Shown: positions 12,037 through 22,949 of the stretch, piece after piece | Layout of the letters: the number at the start of each line of letters is the position of its first letter | Position numbering within the stretch: position 1 is the first letter of the stretch | Origin: Ricinus communis | Taxonomy: Eukaryota > Streptophyta > Magnoliopsida > Malpighiales > Euphorbiaceae | Assembly: GCF_019578655.1 (NCBI RefSeq) | Contig: NC_063262.1 | Coordinates: 14,143,582-14,207,581 of the forward strand | Length of the DNA: 64,000 nt | Reading direction: 5' to 3' | Position numbers and translations under genes: made by a program | Notes under the pieces: model-generated | What the model was told of the DNA's origin: nothing | Databases searched by the model: none | Seen by the model: the letters and a program-made list of their open reading frames with translations, nothing else

Positions 12037-13666
12037 TGATAAGCATCATAATACACATGTTTTCATGCCCGATTGTTTACATTTTTATACATGATTATCC
12101 CGTTTTATGCTAGAATCAATTGCCTTTTGTTTCCTTTCTCGTTTCGAGTCATTTTGAAGGACACCATCGAATCGAGGGAAATACGTGTGATTACGGAGAA
12201 AATCCATCAAATTGGGCGAGAACAAGCACCCCGAGGTTCGAAAGCACGGACTCGGCCGTACTGGAATTACCAAGAGGCTATCCCCAATTGTGCCATTTCA
12301 AAGACGACTCCGTAGCCACCGGCCTTGGGCACGGCCTGTGGTGGCTCAAGACCGGCTTGGGCACGGCCTCGGAAGGAGTCAAGATGCGGACAGATTCAAG
12401 ACACTGGACTCCTACTGTTGACCATCATCAACTGGACTCTAGCCATCTTGAATCAACTATATAGGCGATTTTGAATTCTAATTGAAAGGGGGGATGATTT
12501 TTGGACTCAATTCCAAGACACACACTTAATTAATTGTTTCCTATACCTCAATTGTAGACCTTGAGAGATCAATTTCATCAATTGAATGAGGGATTTCACT
12601 TGTTCCAACATCGAATTGAAGATCAAGATAAACTTTGGGAGCATTCAAGAGGCAACTAGGGTTTGAGATTTCAAATTTGCAAATTTAGGGTTTCTTATTC
12701 AGCTTGAAAGAGAAGGGTGTACATGCCTTTAATTTGAGAGATCAATTTCATCAATTGAATGAGGGATTTCACTTGTTCCAACATCGAATTGAAGATCAAG
12801 ATAAACTTTGGGAGCATTCAAGAGGCAACTAGGGTTTGAGATTTCAAATTTGCAAATTTAGGGTTTCTTATTCAGCTTGAAAGAGAAGGGTGTACATGCC
12901 TTTAATTTGGTTTTCCTTATTTTGTTCCCTAATTGCTTTAACCATGAACATGAGTAGCTAGATCTTTTGAATCCATTAGGGTTCACCTTTGTTGATGGAT
13001 TATGCTTAATTGTTAGTTTTTATAATTGTCATTCTTGCAATCTTCTTGCTATTCAGTAATAAAAGTTTGATTCAGTTAATTTGAGACGTTGGATTAATTG
13101 TTTATTAGGTTGTTTCTTGACATTGAGAAATGCTTGTTACAACTGGACATTGAATAGTAAGAACTGGTAGTTAACCCTTAAAGATAAGGTTGATTTACTC
13201 GCCGGATTAAGAACTAATAACTCTTAATAGTTTTAAATCATACTTAATGCTAATCCTGTAGTAATCCGATAGGAAGAGATTCCATTAGGTTAGTGCAGGG
13301 TTTAGGAATCCTAGAAGCTCGAGAGAGGAACCGGGATTCAATTCAGGGATTTAGGCACGGGTAAGCAAGATCGGCAATCCATAAAATCCATCTTTAGAAT
13401 TCCATCACTTAGGCTCCCTTTTGGGTTTGTTTCTCTCTTTGCAATTGTCTTTTGATTATCCATTGTTCTTCATTTACTTATTTGCACTCATAACTATTAG
13501 CTGGTACGTTAGAACTTTCACACCCTATTTCAGACTAGATAACATAGCAAACAGTAGTAACTCTAGGTTCACCCGATCTCCAGGGATACGACCTTGATAC
13601 TCACTAGTGCTAGGCTGCATCGGTAGGTTCACTGCCTTAGGTGTAGGTTGCATAAAGAGCCCATCA
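12037..13666 (+). mobile_element. 3' LTR of element C (Athila-like)
   Basis: 1630 bp, TGATAAGC...CCCATCA, directly after the polypurine tract. It carries the GC-rich block (12225-12400), a CTATATAGG TATA-like box near 12459, the 173-bp duplication, and the conserved 3' boxes (GATAGGAAGAGATTCC, CTCGAGAG, GACCTTGATACTC, TAGGTTCACTGCCTTAG). The following 5 bases AGTAC are the presumed target duplication; the other copy would be in the gap. Confidence 0.85.
12561..12908. repeat. Tandem duplication, period 173 bp, inside LTR C
   Basis: The unit starting TTGAGAGATCAATTTC at 12561 recurs at 12734 without visible mismatch. It covers the leader region of the LTR downstream of the TATA-like box. The perfect identity suggests a recent event. 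Confidence 0.95.
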
Positions 13667-14110
13667 AGTACACTAGGATATCGTCAGTAAATAAGATAAC
13701 AAAGCGATCTAGGAACAACTTGAACATCTAATTCATCAAATCCATAAAGGCTGCAGGAGCATTAGTGAGTCCAAATGACATCACCAATAATTCATAATGC
13801 CCATGACGCCACCTGAACGCCATCTTCAGAATGTCCTCACGAATTTTCAACTGGTGATACCACAATCACAAATCAATCTTGAAGAAACATGCAGCTCCTT
13901 GAAGCTGATTGAATAGATCATCAATACGAGGAAGCAAATATTTATTACGTATCATCACCTTATTCAATTATTAGTAATCGATGCAGAGGCATTAGATGTC
14001 ATCTTTCTTCTTCACAAACAGTATTGGAGCGCCCCACGGGGACGTGCTAGGTCTAATAAAGCCCTTAACTAGAAGGTCCTCCAATTGCTCCTAGAATTCA
14101 AAAAGTCACT
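13667..14110 (-). pseudogene. Chromovirus reverse transcriptase, N-terminal half
   Basis: Minus-strand frame shows [20 protein letters not shown], then [55 protein letters not shown] and FTDDILVY. The last motif is the RT active site (usually FIDDILVYS). The sequence stops there because element C is inserted; the rest of RT should be in the gap and at 8564. Several stops, for example after the catalytic-domain CIDY motif, make it inactive. Confidence 0.9.
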
Positions 14111-14430
14111 TGCTTTCTCCGACAGTCCAACATGGCATAATGCATAGCTAATCAGTCCATTCTTATAATTATATATAAGTCCATAACGTCCAACATAATT
14201 AAATTGGCAATCAGATCTCGACCCTCAACTGACACCGGACACGACTGAAACATAATATCAGTTTCTAAGGCTCCACTCAACAGCATAGTAACCGATATAG
14301 AAACCTAAAGTCTAATTAGTTGAAAACCCAATCTTAAAGCAAGACTAAGAGATACAAAAGAATGGGTAGCCCTACGGTCTAGCAAAACTCTAGCCTCAGA
14401 ATAGTGGACTGGAATAATACCTGACACTAC
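14111..14430 (-). pseudogene. Chromovirus aspartic protease region
   Basis: Minus-strand translation shows ASNAVVSGIIPVHYSEARVL, then LLDRRATHSFVSLSL (family form: DSGATHSF, so the catalytic D-S/T-G is altered), then FQSCPVSVEGRDLIANLIML and MHYAMLDCRRK. It is followed almost at once by the RT start [15 protein letters not shown]; the usual linker between protease and RT is shortened, pointing to a deletion near 14100. Confidence 0.75.
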
Positions 14431-14434
14431 AGCA

Positions 14435-14716
14435 TTAGAGGCTCACGCATCCTGATGGGTAAGAGTGAACACTCTTGCCTGTCCATGGCCTGACTACTAT
14501 GAACCTGAATCCTTGCTTTGAACTCTGCCCCTTGATCTGCCACCCATAGCCCTGCTCTTCTTTTAGAACCATAAGCTTATTTCCTTTGCCTTTACCGCTT
14601 GTGCTAGCTTGAGAAGGGGGAATTAAAACCACTTCTTCCTCTTCTTCTTCCCGATCTTCAACATGATAATAAGGAATCTTATGGACTTTTTGAATGTTCA
14701 CTAGATCTGTATGCAA
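14435..14716 (-). pseudogene. Chromovirus gag C-terminal tail
   Basis: A 93-codon open frame. The first half is acidic (EDREEEEEEVV), followed by STSGKGKGNKLMVLK; a one-base shift leads into VFTLTHQDA at the gag-protease border. The last part fits the end of Tekay gag. The segment 14717-14977 upstream continues without a recognisable match and is broken by stops, so the gag body is not seen. Confidence 0.5.
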
Positions 14717-14977
14717 GTAATGAAGATAGTTTCAAGTCCTGTCCATTTACTTGAGAACCTTATCTTCAAAGGAATGAGAGGGTTAGTCTTCAAAGGTAGA
14801 TGGAGTAGGTTCACTTGGCACTTTATGGTCCTTTTTCCTCTTCTTCCTATCATTTACATATTCCCCAATTAGTAGAAAGAATTCACCATCAACTTCTTAT
14901 TTAGGCTCAAGTATTATGACTTTTGCATGCTCAAAGAAAGAGAGACCTAAAGAGATAGGGGCAATATGAGGAGTAAG

Positions 14978-16442
14978 TGATAGGCTATTTGTGTAGCTAC
15001 AATCTAAGGTAGTGAACTTATCGATGCAGACTAGCACTAATGGTGAGTATCAAGGTTGTATTCTCGAGTAAGGGTGATCCTAGAACTACTGCAGCATTTT
15101 ATGATATCTAACCCTAATAAAATCAATGAAGTTGCTACTCTATGATTAAATGTAAATAAGTGATTAACTAAGTGTCAAACAGACTGAAAGGATTTAGTAA
15201 GACAATCAAAGGAAAAAGCAAACCCAAGGGGACCTAAGCTAGTTGGATTTTAATGAAGATAGAGATTATATTGATTACCAATTGTAATTACCTGTGGATG
15301 AATTCTTAACTGAATTCGGTTTCCCTCTCGAGATAACCAAATTCCTAAACATAATAACCTAAAGTTAGAATCTCTTCCTAACGATCGATTATTAAATTAG
15401 CATTAAGCTTTAACCAGCCTCTATTAAGCTTTGTTAATTCTTAATCCGGCTAGTTAATTTCCCTTATCTCTAAGTGATCATTAACCAGTTCCTGCTATTC
15501 AAATTTCCAATTACTAAATGAATTTCTCAATTACATAAGTTAATCTAAATACCACAACTCACAATGTCTCATGAATAATATGATTTCTCATTAATAATGA
15601 AAGCAAGAAGAGACAAGCATTGATAATCAAAATCTCATAAGCATTAGAATCAATCCAACAACATAGGAACCCCAATGTGTTTGACAAATTTAGTTACTCA
15701 TTGAAGGTAAAAACAAATTCAGAAAAGTAAATTGAAGGCATGTACACCCTTCTTCTTCAAGTTGGATGAAAAACCCTAAATTCCCGATTCCGAATGATGA
15801 ACCCTAATTTGCCTCTTGAATGCCCCAAATCTCCTTTTGATCTTCAATTTGATGTTAAAACCAATGTAATCCTTCCTCCAATAGATGAAATGGTCTTCTA
15901 AAGTCGAGTATTGAAGTCTAGGAAAAGATGGCTTATGCTTGTATATGTGAAATCAAGTCAGAAAATCGAATCCTAATTTAATAAATCGCATTTGCCTATA
16001 TAAATCTCTCAGCACGGCCCTGGTCAAGCCCTTGCTGATCAGCACGGGCAGATTCCAGGCCGTGTTAGACCTCCACGTCCCGTAACTTACGGCTTCTTCC
16101 TGACCGTGCCCTTACCGGTGCTGAGCCACCACGGGTCGTGATGGAGGCTGTGGTGGCTTCGAAAACCATGCCAAAATGGCACTCTTGAAGGTCAAGTGTT
16201 GATGGTTCAGCACGGCCAGAGTCCAGGCTATGCTCAACCTTGGAATGCTAGTCCTTGCTCAATTTTGATGGATTCCGGTTCGTAATTACGCGTATTTCCC
16301 TCAATTACTGATAATGTCCCTCGATAATGACCTGAAACGTGAAAGGAACCAAAAAACAGGTGATTCTAGCATAAAACAAGATAACTATGCATAAAAATGT
16401 AAACAATTGGGCATATAAACATGTATAAAATGATGCACATCA
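14978..16442 (-). mobile_element. 3' LTR of element A
   Basis: 1465 bp. On the minus strand: TGATGTGCATCA..., GC-rich block (about 16010-16240), TATA box (15997-16004, minus), leader, conserved boxes and ...CAAATAGCCTATCA. It has the same length as the 5' LTR but many single-base differences, several clustered in its last 130 bases, so the insertion is not recent. Confidence 0.93.
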
Positions 16443-16482
16443 AATCACCCCACACTTAAGCTTTTTCTTGTCCTTAAGCAAT
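16443..16482 (-). other. Polypurine tract and upstream hairpin of element A
   Basis: Minus strand: a partly paired TTGCTTAAGGACAAGAAA (decayed stem) followed by CTTAAGTGTGGGGTGATT directly before the LTR start TGATGTG. The G-rich run is the plus-strand primer. The same arrangement with an intact stem is at 11998-12036 and 59375-59413. Confidence 0.8.
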
Positions 16483-17172
16483 CAATAACTCAATATATGC
16501 ACAAGCAACAATCACCCCTCAAAATCCATGCTAAAGTTCACAACTCAACCTTATTCAACATATAAAGAATGAAACTCAAGTAACTAACAAATTATACACC
16601 TTTAAAGAAAAACTATAATAATACCATCTCGAAGTACAACTTGTATAACAATTCAACATTAAAGACTAAGAGCCATTGCCTCACAGGAATCTCTCAAATC
16701 ACTCATAGTGTTTATAGATAAATAAGAAAATTCCCTCAACGCAGCTGCACACAACCTGTTTACCATAAGCTTGCTCATCAATCTCATATTCACTACCACG
16801 AATAAATGAATACCAAAATCAGAGGGTCTTTATAAGGGTTGAAATGTGGCTGAGATAAAGGTAAAAATATTTGGATAGAAGTGTAAAGTATACTGAAAAA
16901 CCATGCACTTATTTAAAATGAATGCTTCAAGAGCTTAGTGCCAAAACAATAAAAATACTCACTAAGCCTTATTTCAAGTAAAGGATGCTCACCAGAATTA
17001 AATTCAGAAAAGCCAAGAGCTAAGAAATAAGTCAGAAATTCTTTTTCTTTTTCTTTTTCTTCTTTTTTTATGAATAATGTAATGTGTATATATATTACAG
17101 CAGCTTATATAGGGGCTGCATGATTAGTGACACAAATAATGAGAAGAGTTATCCAATTTGGATTGAAGGGAG

Positions 17173-18616
17173 TGATGGGTTGCTAATCGTGTTAGCTACA
17201 ATCTAAGGCAGTGTACCTATCGATGCAGTCTAGTGCTAATGGCGAGTATCAAGGTCGTATTCCTCGGGAAAGTGAAAGCCCAGAGTTACTCATTTGTTCT
17301 TTATTATATTAACCTAAAATGGATAATGAATAATTTCTAAACTAACTATTAACTACAAGCTAAGTTCCGAGGGAGATGCAGGAGTAATTGATAAATGAAA
17401 TAATCAAGATAAGAAGACAAACCCAAAGGGAATCTAAACTAGTTGGCAACCGAACAAAAGATAAAGGATCGGTGAGTCTAATTATGCTACCCGTGGACGA
17501 ATTCGGTTTCTCTCTCGAGATAACCAAATTCCTAAACCTAATAACCTAAAGTTGGAATCTCTTCCTAATGATTGATTCTTAAATTAGCATTAAGCTTTAA
17601 TCCGCCTCTATTAACTTTGTTAATTCTTAATCCGGCTAGTTAATTATCCTTATCTCTAAGCGATTATTAACCAGTTCTTGTTATTCAAAATTCCAATTGC
17701 CAAACGGATTTCTCAATCTCATAAAGCAATCTAAACATCACAATTCACAACATCTCATGAATAATGCATAATCTTATTAATACTGAAAACAAAAAGAATA
17801 GAAAACCAACTCAAACAATCCAACAATATAATATCAAGCCAACATAGTAAAGAAATCCCAATGGATCAAATCAGTCTAGCTAAACATGTTCATGTTTAAA
17901 ACAATCTAGGAAATCAATTACAATGAAAGAATAATGAAAATAAAACATGTACACCCTTTTCTCTCGAATTGGATGAACAGCTCCAAATCTGGATCTACAC
18001 TTTGATTAATCTCCCAAACTGCCTCTTGAATTGCTTCCACTACGGTTTTGCACTCGGAACCTTGTGATTCTGGGATTCTTACTCCCCGCAACTCTCTCTT
18101 GCACTCAATACTGTGCAGAAACCGAACCAGCCGCCAGGGCTCTATGTCACTCTTTTTCCTCCTCTCCTTTCTAAGAAAAATTCATTTTTCTTATATATTT
18201 AACTCAGCACGGTCGTGTTCAAGGCCGTGCTGAAATTGTGGATCTCACCAAGTAGGGTTTCACCATGGCCGTGTTTCTCCCCGTGTTGGCCACCACGGGC
18301 CGTGCTGAAGGCTGTGGTAGCTACGGAAACTGTGCCCAAAGTGCAAATTTCAAGAATCAAAGCCAATGGTTGAGCACGGCCAGAGTCGAGGCTGTGCTCA
18401 ATGTATGCATTGCGGGCTCTTGTCCGATCTTGATGAATTCTCATCCGTTTCCGCACGTATTGATCTATAATTGCTTAAACACCGATGATGGTCCTATAAA
18501 TGTTCCTGAAATGCAAAAGAACATAAAACACGGGTGATCTGGGGATAAAAGCACAATAATTGCTAAGAACATACGCAATAATATGCAAGCAAATATGTGT
18601 AACACTATGCTCATCA
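17173..18616 (-). mobile_element. Solo LTR inside element A
   Basis: 1444 bp, TGATGGGTTGC...ATGCTCATCA on the plus strand. Perfect target duplication GGGAG on both sides (17168-17172, 18617-18621). It contains the family boxes (GAATCTCTTCC, CTCGAGAG, AAGGTCGTATTCC) and a GC-rich block at 18205-18430. It is closer to the solo LTR at 62116 than to the LTRs of A. It is younger than A because it interrupts A's 3' region. Confidence 0.93.
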
Positions 18617-19360
18617 GGGAGCATCAAAGAATAACTAAAAAGACTAAGTGAATTTATAACAAAGTTAGGCACTATGATTCCATAAGTGAAAGCATAACAC
18701 ATAATTACTCAGTATACAAGGTGAAAGGAAAGATAGATGTATAGAATGGTGTACGTGTAGTGATTAGGTATAAATCATGAAGAAAAGGTTAAGGCTCAAA
18801 ACTGGCTGACTAATGGAAACAAAGGGCAGGCTTTTGGCCAGATGTGGTAAAATCCTAAGTTGCCCAAATCATTTAATGGTATTCAAAAATTCATGTAACC
18901 TCAATAAGCATTACAAAGCAAGTTCTAAAAACGGAATTAAGTACAGTGCACACTCAAACAAGAAAAATCATGAGCATAATGTGCAATGGATGCTCAAATT
19001 TTGGTTCAAAAACTCACGTTTAAAGTGGCTAAGATTTGCAATTGGTTCTCAGACTTATCAATTTAATCATTACATAAATTGAATAAGAGATTGGCATAAT
19101 CAAAGTTCAAAGTCAAAGGTTATAAATTTGCAAGGAAGTCAAGTAACACTGGTTTCACCCGGCCAAATTGACATATTGAATACAATGAAATTGCTTTCAA
19201 GAATAAAAAATCAAGAGGGACAATCAATTACTAGTGTGTGAATTAAGTTATTAATTACGAAAGAATAAACTAAGCTTAAATGTCATGAAAAACCTAGGTC
19301 CTAACATCCTAAGAATAGTCCATTATCATGCCTAAACAATCAAAGGATAGAGCCACAGAT

Positions 19361-19400
19361 ACCTACCCCACACTTGAGTATAACACTGTCTAGAGTGTTA
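19361..19400 (-). other. Internal hairpin and G-rich tract of element A
   Basis: Minus strand: AACACTCTAGACAGTGTT (6-bp arms) then ATACTCAAGTGTGGGGTAGG. The G-rich part copies the core of the terminal polypurine tract. Elements B (58043-58080) and C (10293-10330) have it at the same place. Confidence 0.75.
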
Positions 19401-19881
19401 GAAAAAATAAAACTGGGTATAGCATATAACTAGCACATAAACAAAATGAAGATCATATTAAATGTACATATCAAGACGGCAAAGCAAAGTGTTCCACTAA
19501 AATAACATAACATGAAAGGAAAATGAAAGAAAATAACATAAAATGAAAATGTAAAAAGAAACGAAAATAAAGTAAAATAAAAATAAAAAAGGAAAATAAA
19601 AAGGAAAAGGAAAAGAAAAATAGCATAAATTTTTGTCACTGCTGGTAGTCTGCCGAAGGCGCATCCTCACTGGCTGGATCTGCTGGAGGGTGAGGAGTAG
19701 GGGAAGGCGCTGAAGGAGGGGGCGCTGGTGGTGGCACAAGGTCCGTAAAGCAACCTGCTAGATCGAACTCCATATCATCGATGAATTACTGATTTTGTGC
19801 TCCGGTCTTGGCCATCTTTTGAATCTTCTCCTCCATTAGGTCTCTCTAGGTGGCCTGCTTATCTAGCCCATGCATAAGCTA

Positions 19882-21309
19882 CTAGAGCATATCGTTTAAA
19901 CCCTGAAACTGTGCCCTAGTCTCCTCTTGAAACTGCCCAAACTCCTTTTTGTGCTGCACAAACTCAGTATAGTACTGCTGTTGTAAATCGCAAACTCGAT
20001 CTAGTCGGTCAGCCAAAGCACTAATCTGAGCACTCGATGTCCCTGCAGAATAAGAAGAGGAGGCTCCAAATGTAGGCATAAGCACTATGGCTAGGTTAGG
20101 AATCCTAACATCTGGAATCTCAGCCGTAGGGTCTTGCGCTCCTCTAGCTGCTACCTCTCTAGCCTCTCTTACTATTACGCTGATGAGCCTGTACTCTATG
20201 CTATGTGGGTGCCGAGTAGCCGTGATCATCTGCATGTTGATCATTTGTCTGATCCCTAGTGGTGTCATATCACCAATCTGAGAAAGCTCGGACAGACAGT
20301 CATCCAATACATCTAGTCTCTTGGCTAACCTAGTCACATATAGGCCAAAACAACAGTGCATCTTCTTCTGGGCGTCGACTACGAATGAACGGACTTGACG
20401 AGCCAACAGATATCCCAAGTCAAGCTTATTACGATGTTGCATAGCCCAGAGGATGATTACATCAATCTGTGTGACGGCTCCAAAACTATCTCCGATGCTT
20501 GTGATCATGTAAACTAATAAAGTATGGAGATAACAGAGATGATCCGGAAGGCTAGACGCCTTAAACCTGTTGGGGTAGTATGATTCTGGCCTGAGTACTA
20601 ATGAATCCCACATGGTGTTGTACGAGATTGGGTTGATGTAGATTAATCCCTGATACTCATCGCCTTAAACCTGTTGGGGTAGTATGATTCTGGCCTGAGT
20701 ATTAATGAATCCCACATGGTGTTGTACGAGATTGGGTTGATGTAGATTAATCCCTGATACTCATCGCCCGAGGTTTCCTGCTCAGTCTATAATCCCAAAT
20801 GCATTACCGAATTGTGGAATTGACATTGAGAACTCCCTTCCTCCAAGTCTGAAGTAAACTGCATCAGGCTGATGCCAGTTTGTGATCTGTTGTTGCAGAA
20901 AGAATGTGCTGAGGAATTCAATTGTGAGCTCATGGTAGGTTGGCTCAATGATGTCAAAGAACTGCGCGTAAGGCAGAGTGTCGAATAGGGCTCGCACATC
21001 CTGAGCGAATCCCAATCTCTCTAGAGATACAAAGTCGATGCAATGTCCAACCATTACTTGCTTCCATCTCATGACTTGGAAGCGGCTCTCATTATCAGCA
21101 TTCTGAAATGTCCATAAGGGATGTCGACCAGGTTCGACTAGATTTGCAGGTGGTGCTCTTCGTGCTCGGACTAGTTGCTGTTGTGGTGGGGGTGCTGGTG
21201 CTGGTGCTGATGAAGGTGAAGTGGAGGAAGATGTTCCTTCGCCATGCGGGCGCTTGTTGGTAGCGGTCCGTTGCGGTTGCTTTCGACGGGATTGATCGCG
21301 GTCCCTCAT
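19882..21309 (-). pseudogene. ATHILA ORF-1-like gene of element A
   Basis: After the predicted intron the start is ATG at 21309: MRDRDQSRRKQPQRTATNKR, then a proline-rich stretch and the ATHILA block (RFQVMRWKQVMVGHCIDF, LPYAQFFDIIEPTYHELTIE, WHQPDAVYFRLGGREFSM). The open frame stops at 20782. The C-terminal half resumes in another frame at 20613-19882 (MWDSLVLRPESYY, KKMHCCFGLYVTRLAKRL, ATRHPHSIEYRL, ending in a coiled-coil-like glutamine-rich tail). A 104-bp tandem duplication (20558-20765) and a frameshift near 20790 separate the halves. ATHILA ORF-1 proteins lie in the env position; their function is unknown. About 475 codons when whole. Confidence 0.85.
20558..20765. repeat. Tandem duplication, 104 bp, within ORF-1 of element A
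   Basis: GCCTTAAACCTGTTGGGG... at 20558-20661 repeats at 20662-20765 with one visible mismatch (ACTAATG against ATTAATG). 104 is not a multiple of three, so it shifts the reading frame of the ORF-1-like gene. Confidence 0.95.
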
Positions 21310-21314
21310 ATTGC

Positions 21315-21793
21315 CTAATACAGTCAATCATTAGTATTCAAATAAGAAATTAAGTTAACATAAATTATACCAAAAATTAAACAGCATAACGACTATAATT
21401 TGACTAACAGAAAACTTTAGATTTAAAGCTAAGACTAAAGCCATTCATGTAGAAAACCAATTCACAATTACATTCCAGCCCACATTATTGCGCACCAAAT
21501 AAAGAAAATTTATGCTATTAATTTTTCATAATAAAATGCCATAAATAAACTTTATTGCTGCCAAAGCCCACACTTAACATTTCATTATTCAAAATCACAC
21601 AAACATAGCAACTAATCTAAACTAAATCTAATGTAAGTCAAATTTAAGCAGTGTAACAGAATAAAACAATAACTAATTCTAAGCAATAAAGATTGACAAC
21701 TACTGTAGCATATCAAAATGTCCTAAATAATAAAAATTACATAAAAGAAAAATCAAATTTAATCAAATAAAAGCAAAAGGCGAAGAGACTTAC
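21315..21793 (-). other. Predicted intron before ORF-1 of element A
   Basis: Minus strand: donor CAA|GTAAGT at 21793, acceptor TGTATTAG at 21315, and a branch-like TACTAAT (21330-21336) about 14 bases before the AG. The 479-bp stretch is AT-rich and T-rich. The first ATG after the join (21309) opens the ORF-1-like frame. The donor is also present in element B (55952). Splicing is a prediction. Confidence 0.55.
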
Positions 21794-21890
21794 TTGAAAT
21801 TGCCGTGACAGGTAAGAAAAATCAAGACAGAGAAGCAACAACACCTTAGAGCTTAGAGAGGGAAAGGTAGGAAATTCTTTGAAATGGCAT

Positions 21891-22290
21891 GCTTATATAG
21901 TCACGAGGATCAGCACGGGCGAGGGCAAGGCCGTGCCTGTTAGCATGGCCAGGACTCGGCCCGTGCTGAACCCTGAAGCTTCATCCTCGTGCCATTCCAC
22001 CACGGGCGGGGCATGGCTGTTTTGGTCAGCATGGCCTGGTGTTGCTGCCTGTGGTGCCTTCGGAAGCCGTGGTGGATGGCTGGCTTTGCTTTGTGCTTCA
22101 AGTGCATGTCCATCACGGGCTGGGGCACGGTCGTGGTGACCAGCATGACCTAGTGTTGCAGCTTGTGATGGCCTCGGAAGCCGTGGTGGACGGCTAATTT
22201 CCCAAACTCTTCATGTGCATATTCATCACGGGTATGACTCCGGCTGATCAGCACGGCCTGGGGATCCAACTCGTGATGACCACGGAAACT
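21891..22290 (-). promoter_or_regulatory. Candidate internal promoter of element A
   Basis: Minus strand: a GC-rich block made of CAGCACGG/CCGTGCTG and CCACGG/CCGTGG words (22290-21905), then GACTATATAAGC (TATA box at 21893-21899), then about 100 bases of leader to the splice donor. The LTRs of the family have the same order of GC-rich block and TATA box. It lies directly upstream of the ORF-1-like gene. Promoter activity is inferred. Confidence 0.5.
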
Positions 22291-22564
22291 GTGGTGGATG
22301 AGTGAAGTCCAAGCTTTCCTTCGCCATCTCGAGTCTCCAAACTCCTACTTGCATCCAACACACACACACACACATTTAGGCTATAATTCAAGTAAAATGT
22401 ATCAAACAGGGAAGTTCGTCTTCACCAATTACCAAAAATCTGATTTAAGTTACTAAAAACCCTAGATTCATTCATTTATGTTTAATTACTAAGTAAGTGT
22501 TCTAACTACCATCAAGCATGCAAACGACTGATAAAACAAAAATGTTAAAGAAAAGTATAAAATT

Positions 22565-22800
22565 AAAATTGGGCCTACCTCCCAAAAAGTGCTTCTTTTT
22601 GGTCGAGTCGCTTAGCTGGAGTCTGCAGCGGCATTCCTACCCCGTGGGCAAATTAAGAAGGTGGGCTCAATGTAAGCTGGGGCCTGAGGCATATAACCGC
22701 AAGGAGGTGGTCCAATGTGTGCAGTAGATGGCCAAGGAGGTGCTCTCCATACCGAGTTAGGATGCTCGTTCATCCACTCCAAATCCTGTCTAAATGACCT
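22565..22800 (-). pseudogene. C-terminal remnant of pol, element A
   Basis: Minus strand: a proline-rich segment (VWRAPPWPSTAHIGPPPCGY, MPQAPAYIEPTF), a stop, then TRPKRSTFWEV-like sequence. Element B has the same segment at 55085-55290. Its end resembles the end of Athila pol, so the enzyme domains between protease and this tail appear to have been removed as one block in the common ancestor of A and B. Confidence 0.5.
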
Positions 22801-22949
22801 GTTAAACAAACCTGCAACTATCCTTCTCGAGTGTATCATAGCACAAAGTTTCAAATTAATATAAGTTGTTTTCTTCAAACGAATAACACACATCAACAGG
22901 CAAGGAAGCATGCAAAGCATCATCAATTAGTATATCCTATAGTGGTTTA

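Noticed and set aside
12073..12464. Overlapping frames of 62-114 codons in LTR C
   Set aside because: They come from the GC-rich block of the LTR, where stop codons are rare; no protein similarity seen.
18048..18537. Frames of 61-90 codons on both strands
   Set aside because: Again the GC-rich block of a solo LTR.
19430..19739. Phe/Leu-rich frames, membrane-protein-like
   Set aside because: T-rich non-coding tail after ORF-1 of element A; the same T-rich tail follows ORF-1 in B and C.
21879..22146. 86- and 68-codon frames
   Set aside because: GC-rich block of the candidate internal promoter; no motif.
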